Source: Bedellia somnulentella (taxonomy: Eukaryota > Arthropoda > Insecta > Lepidoptera > Bedelliidae). From it: 64,000 nucleotides of DNA. A program made the translations under genes and the position numbers. Numbering within the stretch: position 1 is the first letter of the stretch; each line of letters opens with the position of its first letter. The stretch covers positions 1,798,001 to 1,862,000 of the forward strand of contig OY755177.1 of assembly GCA_963576735.1 (NCBI GenBank), written 5' to 3'. The notes below the pieces were generated by a model that had not been told where the DNA came from, searched no databases, and saw only the letters and a list, made by a program, of their open reading frames with translations. Positions 40,301-49,189 of the stretch are shown here, one piece after another.

Positions 40301-42964
40301 TCTCACTGTGTTCTTCCTCTTACTTGCCGAGATCATTCCGCCCACTTCTTTGGTCGTGCCGCTGCTTGGGAAATTTGTGCTGTTTACAATGATACTTGAT
40401 ACGTTTAGGTAAGTTAATTTAACACATTATTTTCAGGTTAGTTAACGGTTACCACTATCCATCGGTCATTCATAGTTAGTTTTTATATCAAAGAGCTATT
40501 AACAGGTTGCTTTAAACAAATACTAGGATGGGTTTTTCAATTTTACTAATTTACAGTTCGACAATACAAAAACTTTATGTGCGCATCAATATTTTTGAGG
40601 AATAAATATTCTCATTGTAGTTTTCATCTCAATGCGTATCAGAACTTCTTTGTTATCGTGACTGATACAAAGTTAATACTATTATCATTTATCTATTGTT
40701 TTAATACGATCCAAATTTTTGCCAAACTGATGTACTATTTATTACTTCTTCTTCGTCAAAATATGTATTCAGTCATTAGTATAACAAACATTCCTTTCTC
40801 CCCAGTATCTGCGTCACAGTGGTAGTGCTGAACGTGCACTTCCGCTCGCCGCAGACGCACACGATGTCCCCGTGGGTGCGGCGCGTGTTCATCCACGTGC
40901 TGCCGAGACTACTCGTCATGCGTCGCCCGCACTACCGCCCGGACCCGCATCGGTCGCGATTGTGAGTATGGTGGTTATTGGAACAATGTATATGTTGGAT
41001 GTTTTTGAAGGAGTGGCCGATGGCCAAGATTCGGTTATTTCTGGGCATACCGTGAGAAACTATAACCTAGTGTTAAATAATACCCATTTACTCGTGCACA
41101 GCGGGGGCTGAAATGGAGTGGAGCTGTTCTAAACGGATACTTTACAGGCATATTTTACTTATACAAAAGTGTGTAATATACTTCGTAGTAGAAAGAGAAC
41201 AGTGACAAATGAACGCGTAGTACAGTTTGCCAAGCTTATCACAACCTACACGTTCAACTGTCACCGTTCTCTTTTTATCGTGACGTGTAATGCTCACTTA
41301 ACGTCGTCATATTATTGGTCTTACTCAACTTTTAGATTTTAATGTTAAGGGTATCCTCCGATAGATGAAGGCAATACAAAAACGTCTCTGTGGTAATATT
41401 TCAGGGAACTTGTACCTTTCAGCGGACGTCTTTCAATATACATGCTATCAATTCAATGCAATATCAATGCTTCATCAGAGAATATACATGCTATCACATT
41501 GATACTGATACCTCGCACCCCGCATGCCAGTTATTCTATTTTATCAACTATTAGAATGGGTCAACATTCAAAGTTCTTCCAAATCATTTATTACCATTCA
41601 AAATGTTGGAAATCACTCCAATATCTAACTCAAAAAATAAAATCTAATTAAAAACCCCCTATCCATCATCATTACCAATAAAACACCTCACAAATTTCAG
41701 TTCCGGCCTAACATCAAAAACTTTGACAAAAGAACCTGATCCATTCCATAAAACAACTATAAAAATCCATATATAACCATACAAACTATAATCATCAAAA
41801 CTTCCAGTTCCGGCCTAACAGCAGCAGAGACCGCTCGCTGGGAGATGGCACAGTCCCCCCCGCCGCCCTGCATGCCGCCCCCGCACCCCGCGTGCCAGTT
41901 GCACGACGCCGCGGCGCTGTGCGACGAGTTGCGGCGCGGACAACGGTGTCCGGAGCTCGAGAAGGCGATTGACGGGATTAATTATATTGCTGAGCAGACG
42001 CGGAAGGTAAGATTATTTTTGTATTAGAAATTGACGTAGACGAATCTCGGGATGTTTGCACACATTGGCAATGAATAGTTTCTAACTTCCCCAATGGGAA
42101 CTAATGATGTCAATATATGTATCTATGTCACATAAATCAGTATAATTGGTGACACACATCCGTCACATTTTGAACTGTCCACCTTTACTCACAGCTATTG
42201 AATGCCATTTCAATACCTCATAGAGGTAGCCAAGCCAGAACTGTAGAACTGTAGAAATAGAAAATTCTTAGTCACTTTTGTCGAGTAAGGCAAAATATCC
42301 TAAACCCCAAAATCGAAAGTGACATCGTATTCGTACGACACGAAATGGGTTAGTGCCATTTCAAAACTTGTATATATGTATTTATACCAAATAGGAACCT
42401 CTTACCATTTCTTTATAACGATAATATCTATTCCAGAATACAATAACCCGTATTACAACCCTTATACATACATATACTCACGGCTATAAATCCCTAGAAG
42501 GGGTAGGCAGAGCTAAGGAATTAGAAATTCCTCAGCCACTTTTGGAAACAACCCTTATATAAAAACGCAAATCGTGCCTCTATCTATATCATTATTTTCT
42601 ATCGATATCGTATGAAAATATCTCGAAACAAATTATAAACTCTGAGACCACATAGTTCAAAACCACTGGCACTGGCAATCTAGATTCTGGGGCTCCCAGT
42701 TTATTTTGCACATCATATATTTGTATATTTCAACCGAATATTTTCTCTTTCTAGGAGGAAGAAGCAACTCGCGTCAAGGAGGACTGGAAATACGTAGCCA
42801 TGGTATTAGACCGGTTGTTCCTGTGGATTTTCACGCTGGCAGTGCTAGTGGGGTCAGCAGGGATCATCCTGCAAGCTCCCACATTGTACGACGAACGAGC
42901 GCCTATCGACGTACGCTTGTCCGAAATAGCGTACACAGCCGTAAAGCCTCGGGCGCCACCCTAG
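30355..42964 (+). CDS. nAChRα: Nicotinic acetylcholine receptor alpha subunit (nine exons; start exon missing)
   Basis: Exons: 30355-30540, 32012-32056, 34981-35090, 37837-38017, 39321-39436, 40103-40408, 40806-40961, 41808-42006, 42755-42964. All junctions are GT/AG and phases agree, giving 502 codons plus stop. The protein is a subunit of a pentameric acetylcholine-gated cation channel at insect synapses, the target of neonicotinoids. It shows loop D (TTNLWVEQ), loop A ([11 protein letters not shown]), a Cys-loop of C-x13-C ([15 protein letters not shown]), loop B (GSWTYDG), the loop C vicinal pair FYTCCDEPY that marks alpha subunits, M1-M3, a short cytoplasmic loop with [20 protein letters not shown]4, and an extracellular end ...KPRAPP. 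From memory it is nearest to the alpha3 type; alpha1 and alpha2 fit less well. The initiator Met exon lies upstream, perhaps many kb away. Confidence 0.93.
30600..30662 (+). mobile_element. RTE-like LINE 3' tail
   Basis: CTCTGCCTACCCCAATGGGA, ACTAACGGCGTGAGAATATG and TATG-type repeats, 60 bp inside the intron. It is the best copy of the LINE tail that resembles the A-repeat tail. Confidence 0.6.
30715..31299 (-). mobile_element. LINE C-terminal fragment and 3' UTR in receptor intron
   Basis: Minus-strand frame 31290-31035 ([36 protein letters not shown]) matches the C-terminal domain of CR1/jockey-like ORF2. The 3' UTR runs to a TCAAAATCAAAATC repeat tail at 30722. It continues beyond the A-repeat at 31300-31547. 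Confidence 0.65.
31300..31547 (-). repeat. A-repeat nested in LINE, with target duplication
   Basis: A full copy of the 'GGAAATAT' subfamily, flanked on both sides by TTTTTTTAATACAT (ending about 31308 and about 31562). This shows retroposition into the LINE fragment. Confidence 0.85.
31906..31962. repeat. Perfect 27-bp hairpin in intron
   Basis: Arms 31906-31932 and 31936-31962, loop ATT, with TTACCAAC/GTTGGTAA at the centre. It ends 50 bp before the 45-bp exon. Confidence 0.9.
32012..32056 (+). CDS. nAChRα: nAChR 45-bp exon ([15 protein letters not shown])
   Basis: Acceptor TTTGTTTCAG, 15 codons, donor GTAAGT. It carries ligand-binding loop D. An exon of this size is a conserved feature of nAChR genes. 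Confidence 0.95.
32139..32391 (-). repeat. tRNA-derived SINE
   Basis: On the minus strand: head GCAGCCGTGGCCGAGTGGAT (A-box) through GGGTTCGATCCCCGC (B-box), then a unique body reaching TTAGTTTGGGACTAACTTAA. A related truncated copy is at 56118-56245. A body follows the tRNA-like part, so it is a SINE and not a tRNA gene. Confidence 0.7.
32697..34318 (+). mobile_element. LINE (jockey/CR1-type), 5'-truncated, poly(A) tail
   Basis: Reverse-transcriptase frame 32700-34092, a short 3' UTR, and about 30 A at 34289-34318. It is in the sense orientation within the receptor intron between the 45-bp exon and the loop A exon. Confidence 0.8.
32700..34092 (+). CDS. Reverse transcriptase, LINE ORF2 C-terminal part
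   Basis: A continuous frame with PEDWK-like lead-in ([18 protein letters not shown]), [41 protein letters not shown] (motif A), [19 protein letters not shown] (motif B), LYADDLKIY (YADD), a C-terminal domain and a stop at 34090-34092. The first Met in frame is at 32869, but coding similarity starts earlier. The endonuclease domain is missing because of 5' truncation. The open frame suggests a recent insertion. Confidence 0.75.
34671..34910 (+). repeat. A-repeat, full length
   Basis: CCGTTAAGGG subfamily; flanked by TATTAATACTGAT on both sides (about 34653 and 34906), consistent with a target duplication. Confidence 0.85.
34981..35090 (+). CDS. nAChRα: nAChR exon: loop A region
   Basis: Acceptor AAATTGCAG, 110 bp ([16 protein letters not shown] to PDIVLYN), donor GTTAGT, ending in phase 2 (AA). 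High GC compared with the introns. Confidence 0.95.
35820..36202 (-). repeat. B-repeat, full length, with target duplication
   Basis: The best copy of the family. Minus-strand head GTGATAGCCCAGTGGGTAGA, B-box GTTCAAATCC, body, 3' end GGCGTGAACGTTTATG and an ATAAC-rich tail. Flanked by CTTAGAATAAC at about 35804 and 36204. Confidence 0.85.
36490..36583 (-). repeat. A-repeat, 3' third
   Basis: ACATACATACATATACTCAC to CCACTTTTGGAAGTTT. Confidence 0.75.
36637..37215 (+). mobile_element. (GTCY)n-carrying MITE-like element
   Basis: Starts AGGGTTCCGTAGCCAAATGG with AACGGGACCC, has a GTCTGTCTGTCTGTCCGTCC microsatellite at 36686-36712, and near its end GCTACGGAACCCTTCATTAG and CTCGCTCTTGGCCGC. This is the common lepidopteran family with a hitch-hiking GTCY microsatellite (family knowledge from memory). 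A scrap of an A-repeat follows at 37280-37325. Confidence 0.75.
37505..37613 (+). pseudogene. Ghost copy 1 of the Cys-loop exon
   Basis: After ATCAACAG the sequence parallels the exon at 37837 (GCCGACGGCAATTTTGAAGT, CTGGCAACC) but has two in-frame TAA stops (at AAA and TAC codons of the real exon) and a deletion removing the first Cys codon region. Confidence 0.85.
37678..37735 (+). pseudogene. Ghost copy 2 of the Cys-loop exon
   Basis: After TATTGACAG: GCTGACTGCATTTTCAACGT, then TCGCTAGTAACCAAAGACAC. Only the first third is left. The intron just upstream also parallels that of the real exon. Confidence 0.8.
37837..38017 (+). CDS. nAChRα: nAChR exon: Cys-loop and loop B
   Basis: Acceptor TTAATAG; 181 bp from T|GCT GAC GGC to GATGGATTTCAG, donor GTGATC. 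It encodes [20 protein letters not shown] with an N-glycosylation site (NYTG), the complete C-x13-C Cys-loop and SWTYDGFQ. It is the only intact one of three tandem copies. Confidence 0.95.
38332..39284 (+). mobile_element. Non-autonomous Helitron in intron
   Basis: Starts TCTATACTTATAATAAATCT after A, contains a TGTCTGTCTGTCC microsatellite (38446-38490) and the typical ACTACACGACGGATTTTAAC block. It ends with CCCGTGCGAAGCTGGGCCC then CACTAG before T. About 950 bp, no coding capacity. Its end is 36 bp before the next exon. Confidence 0.7.
39321..39436 (+). CDS. nAChRα: nAChR exon: [11 protein letters not shown] to EVPAV
   Basis: Acceptor TTTTGCTCAG; 116 bp; donor GTTCGT in phase 2 (AG). Encodes [20 protein letters not shown]. 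The donor is weak and is followed within 20 bp by an A-repeat. Confidence 0.95.
39454..39695 (-). repeat. A-repeat next to a splice donor
   Basis: Full copy flanked by ATTCTAAGAA on both sides (about 39443 and 39698). It begins 17 bp after the exon end. Confidence 0.9.
40103..40408 (+). CDS. nAChRα: nAChR exon: loop C, M1, M2, start of M3
   Basis: Acceptor TTAATTCCAG; 306 bp. Contains the alpha-defining CC pair ([12 protein letters not shown]), M1 ([20 protein letters not shown]), the pore-lining M2 ([20 protein letters not shown]) and M3 onset ([13 protein letters not shown]). GEK before M2 is the cation-selectivity region. Donor GTAAGT. Confidence 0.97.
40806..40961 (+). CDS. nAChRα: nAChR exon: end of M3 and start of cytoplasmic loop
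   Basis: Acceptor TCTCCCCAG; 156 bp ([20 protein letters not shown] to RPDPHRSR); donor GTGAGT, phase 2. GC-rich. Confidence 0.95.
41186..41276. repeat. Imperfect inverted repeat in intron
   Basis: GAAAGAGAACAGTGACAAAT with GAACGCGTAG faces CTACACGTTCAACTGTCACC with GTTCTCTTTTT. About 31-bp arms, a loop of about 28 bp, a few mismatches. Confidence 0.65.
41508..41718 (+). pseudogene. Ghost pieces of the cytoplasmic-loop exon
   Basis: 41513-41534 (CTCGCACCCCGCATGCCAGT) parallels 41881-41903 of the exon, and 41693-41717 (AATTTCAGTTCCGGCCTAAC) duplicates its acceptor and first codons. Both lie upstream of the real exon at 41808 and have no usable frame. Confidence 0.65.
41808..42006 (+). CDS. 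nAChRα: nAChR exon: cytoplasmic loop and MA helix
   Basis: Acceptor AAACTTCCAG, 199 bp, donor GTAAGA. Completes Phe across the junction and reads [15 protein letters not shown], a Pro-rich stretch ([15 protein letters not shown]) and the amphipathic MA helix [19 protein letters not shown]. The loop is short for an insect alpha subunit. Confidence 0.9.
42090..42126 (+). mobile_element. RTE-like LINE 3' tail scrap
   Basis: CTTCCCCAATGGGAACTAAT with GATGTCAATATATGTATCTA; a diverged version of the tail at 30600-30662. Confidence 0.4.
42190..42370 (-). repeat. A-repeat, very diverged
   Basis: Recognisable by ACTCACAGCTATTGAATGCC and GAAATGGGTTAGTGCCATTT at the two ends. Confidence 0.5.
42470..42547 (-). 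repeat. A-repeat, 5'-truncated, with target duplication
   Basis: Only the last 78 bp of the repeat; flanked by ACAACCCTTAT on both sides (about 42456 and 42547). Shows target-primed insertion starting from the TATG end. Confidence 0.9.
42755..42964 (+). CDS. nAChRα: nAChR last exon: M4 and C-terminus
   Basis: Acceptor CTTTCTAG, 69 codons and TAG at 42962-42964. [20 protein letters not shown] leads into M4 ([20 protein letters not shown]), then [20 protein letters not shown] and a short tail. No standard AATAAA follows closely; ATTAAA-like sites are at about 42999 and 43080. Confidence 0.96.
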   Translation, partial: EEEATRVKEDWKYVAMVLDRLFLWIFTLAVLVGSAGIILQAPTLYDERAPIDVRLSEIAYTAVKPRAPP

Positions 42965-43289
42965 CTGCCTACGCAGCCCTTGTTCATTATATTATGAATT
43001 AAATATATATTATACATAGTTTATAATATCAAAGATACGACGGAATCGAAATAATGTCGAATTTCTTTTGATAGGAACGAATTAAAGTGATTTTTACTAT
43101 ATGGTTTGGTTTTATTTTATTGCAATAATTTGAAACTGTTCGTATTTTCCATATTTTGAATTAACTCTTTGTTACACCGTATTTCCTGAAAAGAGTGGCA
43201 AAGATCTGTACTTGTCCCCGCAGCATGAGGCGCGTGAAAGTGAGTATGTCACTCTTATGTATGATAAGCCGACATTCATAAAACTCTGT

Positions 43290-43480
43290 CAGTTTGGCAC
43301 ATCACAGTACAGTGTAGGATTTTACACACTTCCCACTATGGGCGCTGATGTTCAGAGTACCCCCTTTTATCGCGTCAGGTAGGCTTTCACTGCTTTATAC
43401 CAACACACTGTCATATGTCTTAAGTTCAACTCAGCCATGTAGCTTCCCTACAAGATGTTTTTTAGCACAACCGTAATATA
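43290..43480 (-). repeat. B-repeat, diverged
   Basis: Shares TGATGTTCAGAGTACCC, CACACTGTCATATG and AACTCAGCCATGTAG with the family in minus orientation. Confidence 0.55.
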
Positions 43481-43819
43481 TACGAATATTTTAGTTAGAA
43501 TGTTTTGTTTATGAAAATCTCATGTGGGGATTATTACTATTAATATATTAGTTCAAAATAAGAACAATAACATGAGTTAGTATTGATGTATGAACGACAC
43601 ACCGGTACGGACCCGTTTCAGGAGTCGAATTGCCGCCTCTAAAAATCAATAAGTGTTATCTTTCCTACTGAGCATATTAGTATTTTTATGAGGTAGATGT
43701 AGAATCAAAGCTTACCAAGTAGGGACAGCCTCAGACGTAAGTAAGAATTTAACAAGCGTATGTTTACTTGTTGATGTTTTAATATCTATATATAACATCC
43801 ACGAGCTGTGTAGCGTCGG

Positions 43820-44045
43820 GTTAACATACATACATATACTGAATCCCGACAAGGGGCAGCCAGAGCTAAGAAATTAGAGATTCGTCAGCCACTTTTGGAA
43901 GTGAAGTAGGTGTTCTCCAACCGCATAAAGGTTGTTGGTGACGGGTCTTCAACCGCATCGCTCATCGTCGTCGTCTAGAGCGTTGGGTTAAAAAAGGACT
44001 AAAACAATTCTTCCCGTTGGTGTCGTAAGAAGCGACTTAGGGAAT
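43820..44045 (-). repeat. A-repeat, decayed
   Basis: CATACATACATATACTGAAT, GTCAGCCACTTTTGGAAGTG and GGTTGTTGGTGACGGGTCTT are still clear; contains a small internal duplication of CTCCAACCGCAT. Confidence 0.65.
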
Positions 44046-44068
44046 AGCGATTTAAAAAAAAATATGAA

Positions 44069-44277
44069 AGATGTGGCTAAATAGTGTTATTCGTCGTGTC
44101 ACAGATGATATTGTAAGAAAGATAGAAAAAGGAATGTTGAGATGGTTTGGGCACATAGAGAGGATGGATGATAGAAAATTGGTAAAAGGGATCTATAGAG
44201 CTAGTGTGGATGGTAATGTTAGTAGAGGACGACCACGGAGAACACACTTGGACCAAATTGTGATCTCACGTGACTAG
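44069..44277 (+). pseudogene. RTE-like LINE ORF2 fragment
   Basis: About 68 codons with KGMLRWFGHIERMDDRKLVK and RGRPRRTHLDQI, a conserved segment near the C-terminus of RTE-like ORF2 that precedes the block at 4598-4700. It ends at an early stop. Confidence 0.7.
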
Positions 44278-44574
44278 CATAGCAGATCTTAATACTGAAT
44301 ACTCCATGTCATTTGCTACAAGTCAGTACACCTCCAATATAATTGACATTCGCAGGTGGTCGGGCCAAGGCTTACTCAAAAGCTCATCCCTCTTTGCATC
44401 GAGCTGATCACATCTTTCCTTAAACACTAAAACACCTTAGTACTCACTTCATATCTCCAGGCCAGCCGATCTGCTGCCATTACCTCCGAATCCGACGGGT
44501 CAATGTTACAACACTTCATATGACGCCTGCTTTCCTCTTGCTATCCCGGAATTCAGAATAAAATATGCGCTTAG

Positions 44575-44770
44575 CTACTTTGTCATCTATTGGATTCAAT
44601 CAGGCGCTACTTGTAATAAATGTAATACAAATATTAATAAGTTACTTCGCTTAATTCCGCTAAATACCTGCAGTATTCATGCGACATGCACTGTGTACTG
44701 CCCACCCTCCCACACAGCAAACCACCGAAGTCGCATATTTGTGGCTTTCGCTTACGGGTGTGTGTAATGA
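44575..44770 (+). mobile_element. LINE 3' end, diverged copy
   Basis: Parallels the LINE end at 60394-60660 (GGATTCAATCAGGCG, TTACTTCGCTTAATTCCGCT, TTCATGCGACATGCACTGTG). Confidence 0.6.
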
Positions 44771-45017
44771 ATAGTTGTAAGGGTTCCATACCAGAAAGCT
44801 AAAACCATACCTTATTACTGAAGCTTCGCTGTTTGTCTGTATCAGAAGTATATCTACAAACCAAATCATTGTTTAGAAATCATCTGGGATGATACTTACA
44901 TTAAGAAGTCTACTATCTACCGCCTAGAGATATAGGTAGAGCTATTATAGAGACATCTACTATTAAACATTAAATTATTTTAGATTAATATTATTTTTTT
45001 TAAATTAATGATCAAAT

Positions 45018-45263
45018 GTACATACATATACTCACGGCTATAAATCCCTAGAAGGGGTTGCCACAGCTAAGGAACTAGAAGTTCCTCAGCCACTTTTGGA
45101 AAGTTGAGTAAGGAAAAGATGGCAAAATAAAGGTTGTTGGAGATGGGTCTCCAACCGCATCGCCCGAAAATTCTTTAAAAGCCCCAATACCGTTAGTCGC
45201 CTCTTACGCACACCCACCGGCAGAAATCGGGTGGTGTTATTCTAAGCCCACACTACACAACAA
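45018..45263 (-). repeat. A-repeat, full length
   Basis: From ACATACATATACTCACGGCT to CCCACACTACACAAC. Confidence 0.85.
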
Positions 45264-46029
45264 TCACATGTAATGTGTATTTACGTAGAAACCCAATCAT
45301 ATTGGTCCCTAGATCAACAGAAGTTCTATTGCAAGTCCTATAGCATCCTACTAATAGCTTATAGTACTATGACATATCCAGGCAGGCCCTGGAACAAGCC
45401 CCACGACTTGCTCAGTTTGTTTGAAGTCTCACAACAATACATCTTCTAAACCCAAAGTGGAATTAGATCAATCTTATACGTAAGTTATTTGTGACATTCA
45501 CAAAACAGAGCAATATTCATTTAACCCGTCTCTTTTCCATTTGAGCATCATTTTATCCTGTTTGTTTTTCAAATGAATTTATTTGGTAGATAAACAAACA
45601 GATTACTGTATAATGATAGGTACAGTAGTTAGTTAACAAAAGCTTAGATCTAGGCAGCAACCTAAAGTTTGTTTACAAGAAGTTTACCTAGTGTGGGGCC
45701 GCAAGATAACATATTCTACAACGATTTATAGCTTGTAAATTGTCTTTAGAAATTAACACTTTAATTGTAGAATACTAATGTAAATTATGAATGTCAATAA
45801 AGATTTTTTCTATTTTTTCTATTTCTATTTTCTAAGAATAATTATATAACAGTTTGAAGTTTGGAATAAACCAACAAACAATAAACATAAACTTTGACGC
45901 TATGTAAAGGTATTATATAATATACGGTTGGCATAAAATCAGTATTTAAAATTTAAACCGTGACTAGAAATATAAATAAAAGAAACCTGGCTGGAACAAC
46001 AATTAAAAGACAATAAGTAATATATTTGC
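45264..46029. other. Mostly unassigned; LINE-like tail at the end
   Basis: 45780-45835 ends AATGTCAATAAAGATTTTTT with TCTATTT repeats, like a LINE 3' end. The rest holds nothing I can name. Confidence 0.4.
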
Positions 46030-46275
46030 CGTGTAGTGCCGGCTTAGAATGTCACTACCCCTTTCTACCCGAGGATGTCGTAAGAGGCGACTAAGGGTGT
46101 GGGGCTTTCTAAGTGGTTTTTTGGCGATGCGGTTGGCGACCCATCACCAACAATACTTAATTTTTTCCGTCTTCTCCCCTATTAATTTCCAAATGTGGCT
46201 GAAGAGTTTCTAGCTCTGAAGCTCTGGCTACCCCTTTTTGGGATTTACGGCCGTGAGTATATATGTATGTATGTA
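46030..46275 (+). repeat. A-repeat, first of an inverted pair
   Basis: Full copy from GCCGTGTAGTGCCGGCTTAG to TATGTATGT. Confidence 0.85.
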
Positions 46276-46282
46276 AGTAATA

Positions 46283-46521
46283 TACATACATACTCACGGC
46301 TATAAATCCCTAAAAGGGGTAGCGAGAGGTTTAGAATTAAATTCCTAAGTCACTTTTGGAAGTTGAGTGGCGAGAAGGTTGTAAAATAACGTTTGTTAGT
46401 GATGGGGTTCCAACCGGATCACCCAAAATATACTCTAAAAGCCCTAGTACCCTGAGTCAACTCTAATGTTCACCAACGGGAAGAAATGGGGTAGTACTAT
46501 TCTAAGCCGACACAACACAGC
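46283..46521 (-). repeat. A-repeat, second of an inverted pair
   Basis: Full diverged copy facing the previous one tail to tail; the two TATG tails meet at 46270-46295. Confidence 0.8.
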
Positions 46522-46778
46522 AAAATCTCCAGTTATTTCGATCCCGTTTAACCTTCAGTCATATTCATTTATAGGTACTTTTAAGGTAAATCATACATGC
46601 CCTTTTATTTTTCATATTCTGCGTTATTGAGCACATTTAGTATTGGATCTTAATTTGTCCTCCGTGGTCGTCCTCTGCTGACTTTGGCTCTATATATCTC
46701 TCTCTCTATAAAAGTAAATTAGATGTGAAATATTAATAAGGAAATATCAATTATAATTAAAATAATATCAATTAATTT

Positions 46779-46946
46779 GCCGTGTACTGCCGGCTTAGAA
46801 TGTCGCTACCCCTATCTACCCACGAGTGTCGTAAGAGGCGACTAAGGGTTTTGGGGCTTTTTATTGGATTTTCGGGCGTTGCGGTTGGAGACCCATCGCC
46901 AAAAAAAATTATTTTTAACCATCTTTTCCCCACTCAACTTCCAAAA
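46779..46946 (+). repeat. A-repeat, left half of a split copy
   Basis: Stops at CTCAACTTCCAAAA, exactly where the right half starts at 55690 (AAAAGTGGCTGAGG). Both halves carry 'GGAAATAT' subfamily marks. The LINE 46947-55689 with its nested insertions split it. Confidence 0.85.
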
Positions 46947-47726
46947 TATGACCATGTCTCTGCGTATTGCAATAAACTTCAGTGGCTTCCAATTCGTCTC
47001 CGCCGGAATGCACATACTCTGTCTCTCCTGCGGTGCTAGTACGATAAGTAATGAAACACGTCGGGGCGCACGAGAAAGACGGTTTTGTCGATGCACCCGA
47101 AGAGAAGATTCGTTTCTCGACCGTCGCTAGCACAGCATGTGAAATAAGCGTACGTTCAAGGGCGTGTGACGTCACTGACCGAACGGTTTCGTGTTTTCTC
47201 GACGTGGGTAACGACAAGCCTCTTCTTTTGCTAACACAGTGTCACAATAAGGACGGGATATCTCTTCTTTTGACGTTTGGTTGAAGGGAAGTGTCGACGA
47301 CTATTGTCTTGGTCGGGTTGAGGTAACGACAAGGAATAATCGAAATATTTTATTCAAGTTATCATTATTTTGCTTTCGTTTGGTGTGTTATTTATTGAAA
47401 TTTTATTATATTAAATTAGTTATTTGCAAAACCAAATAGTTCTGTTTTATATTTCGGTCTGTAAGTTTTAAATTCGTAAGTGTATTGTGTAGTATTTGTT
47501 TACGAGTAAGTATTGTCGTCTTTCTTGTTATTTATACAATTGATAACATCATAACAGTTTTGCAAGTGGGTTAAATGTTATTTTTGTTCGAGAATGGCAG
47601 TTCCTTATTATAATTTCCCGTGGCGAGACGAGCCGGGCGTAAAATGCAAAGGCGTAGCATTCGTGATGCTTCAAATCCATTTTCGCTTCCCGACAATGAA
47701 TTGAACATTGGAATTGAGTATTCTTA

Positions 47727-47828
47727 AACCATTTTTTTAAGTTAATTGGGGAAGATAGAAACAGAGATAACCTCTTAAAAAGCCCCATATGCAACCCATG
47801 AGAAGAACTGCATTAGTGCTATTGTACT
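47727..47828 (-). repeat. A-repeat, decayed fragment
   Basis: AAGTTAATTGGGGAAGATAG, CTTAAAAAGCCCCATATG and GAACTGCATTAGTGCTATT recall the family. Confidence 0.45.
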
Positions 47829-48360
47829 ATATTTGTTTACAGTATAGGTATGTCTGTATATTTTGTTTAATGTTTAAAATAAGGTTTAAGATTATACACT
47901 ATGTAATACGTTTGGCTACAAGATGAAAAGGGGTATTTCATATTAGAATACAAGCAGGTATTTGTAAATGAAAGAAAGATATAAATAATAATATTCCTTT
48001 ATTAGAATAAACACAATATACACAGTAATAAAATGTAATATACATACAAAACACCTACTTACAAAAGGCTAAACAATTACTTCAATCAACACATCACATA
48101 CATTAGAAGTGTAGCATTATATTATATTATAACTAACCAAAGCAATGTGTTAAAACAGTAACATAAAGCAATACAACAAAAAGTTAATTAAACAAGGCAA
48201 TGTGTTAAAACAGCAATAAGACATTAAATATACAATATTATGCTGCATTTCAGGTATAATAAGAATTATATACATACAATTCAATTAACACCAACTAAAA
48301 TTCATACACATGCTTCACAGCTTAGACAAGAATACTAATACAATTTACCCCATTTTTTCA

Positions 48361-48500
48361 GGTTTCCGATTGCAGATGTGGAGAACCCTGATTTAAGAGA
48401 AATTGGTTTACCTAACATCCCACAACAGCGTAATTTAAATTTTTTGAGAGAAGGTGAAGCAAAGAGAAGATTAATTATTGATTCTCATTTTATTAATTAA
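48361..48500 (+). pseudogene. C-terminal exon of a nuclease-like transposase
   Basis: After TTTTTTCAG the frame reads FPIADVENPDLREIG, then LNFLREGEAKRRLIIDSHFI and a TAA stop. The ending (basic helix, then R-x-x-I-x-x-x-F/Y-stop) is like HARBI1-type proteins. No upstream catalytic exon is visible in the 1 kb before it. Assignment is tentative. Confidence 0.4.
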
Positions 48501-49000
48501 AATTTGTTTTAAAACTCTACCTTCTTTTATTTTGTTGCCTTTTTTTGAAGCTCTATTAAGTTACGCAGGCGCAGTTAGGGTAATTGTGTTGGCCTCAGAT
48601 TGCAGGTATATGAACTTTCTTACATAATTATTACATACATACATACATATACTCACGGCTATAAATCCCTAAAAGGGGTAGCCAGAGCTGAGAAATTAGA
48701 AATTCCACAGCCACTTTTGGAAGTTGAGTGGGGAAAAGATGGTAGAATAAAGGTTGTTGGTGATGGGTCTCCAACCGCATCGCCCAAAAATCCCTTAAAA
48801 AGCCCCAAGTCCGTTAGTCGCCTCTTACGTACACCCACCGGAAGAAATGGGGTAGTGCTATTCTAAGCCGACACTACACAGCAATCGAGCAATTTTCGAT
48901 TCACATTTAATCATTAAATCGTTGCTTGTAAACTTTACCTTCTTTTATTGTGCCGCAATTATCTAACTCTATTAAACTATGCAGGCACAGCTATTTTACC
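48490..49000. repeat. Direct duplication of the exon end, split by an A-repeat
   Basis: 48470-48580 (GATTCTCATTTTATTAATTA, CTACCTTCTTTTATT, CTATTAAGTTACGCAGGC) recurs diverged at 48892-48990 (GATTCACATTTAATCATTAA, TTACCTTCTTTTATT, CTATTAAACTATGCAGGC). Confidence 0.7.
48633..48883 (-). repeat. A-repeat, full length
   Basis: Consensus-like from ACATACATACATATACTCAC to CCGACACTACACAGC. Confidence 0.9.
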
Positions 49001-49120
49001 ACAGCATCAGCATTATGCTGGGCAACAAAATTGCCCCAAGGTTGCAATCTATATATTGCTTTAGCCATACACTTGATGTCAATATGTTCATATATATGAT
49101 GACAGGAAATAGGTATTTGA
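48991..49120 (-). other. Possible minus-strand terminal exon in the DNA transposon
   Basis: The frame ends IKCMAKAIYRLQPWGNFVAQ plus a few residues and a stop at 48991. Not recognised. Protein-like composition, but no clear acceptor. Confidence 0.25.
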
Positions 49121-49189
49121 AATAAAAACAAGGATACGAAAAGAAGACATTTATTTATATTATATATATTTATTGTCGAACACAAGTAA

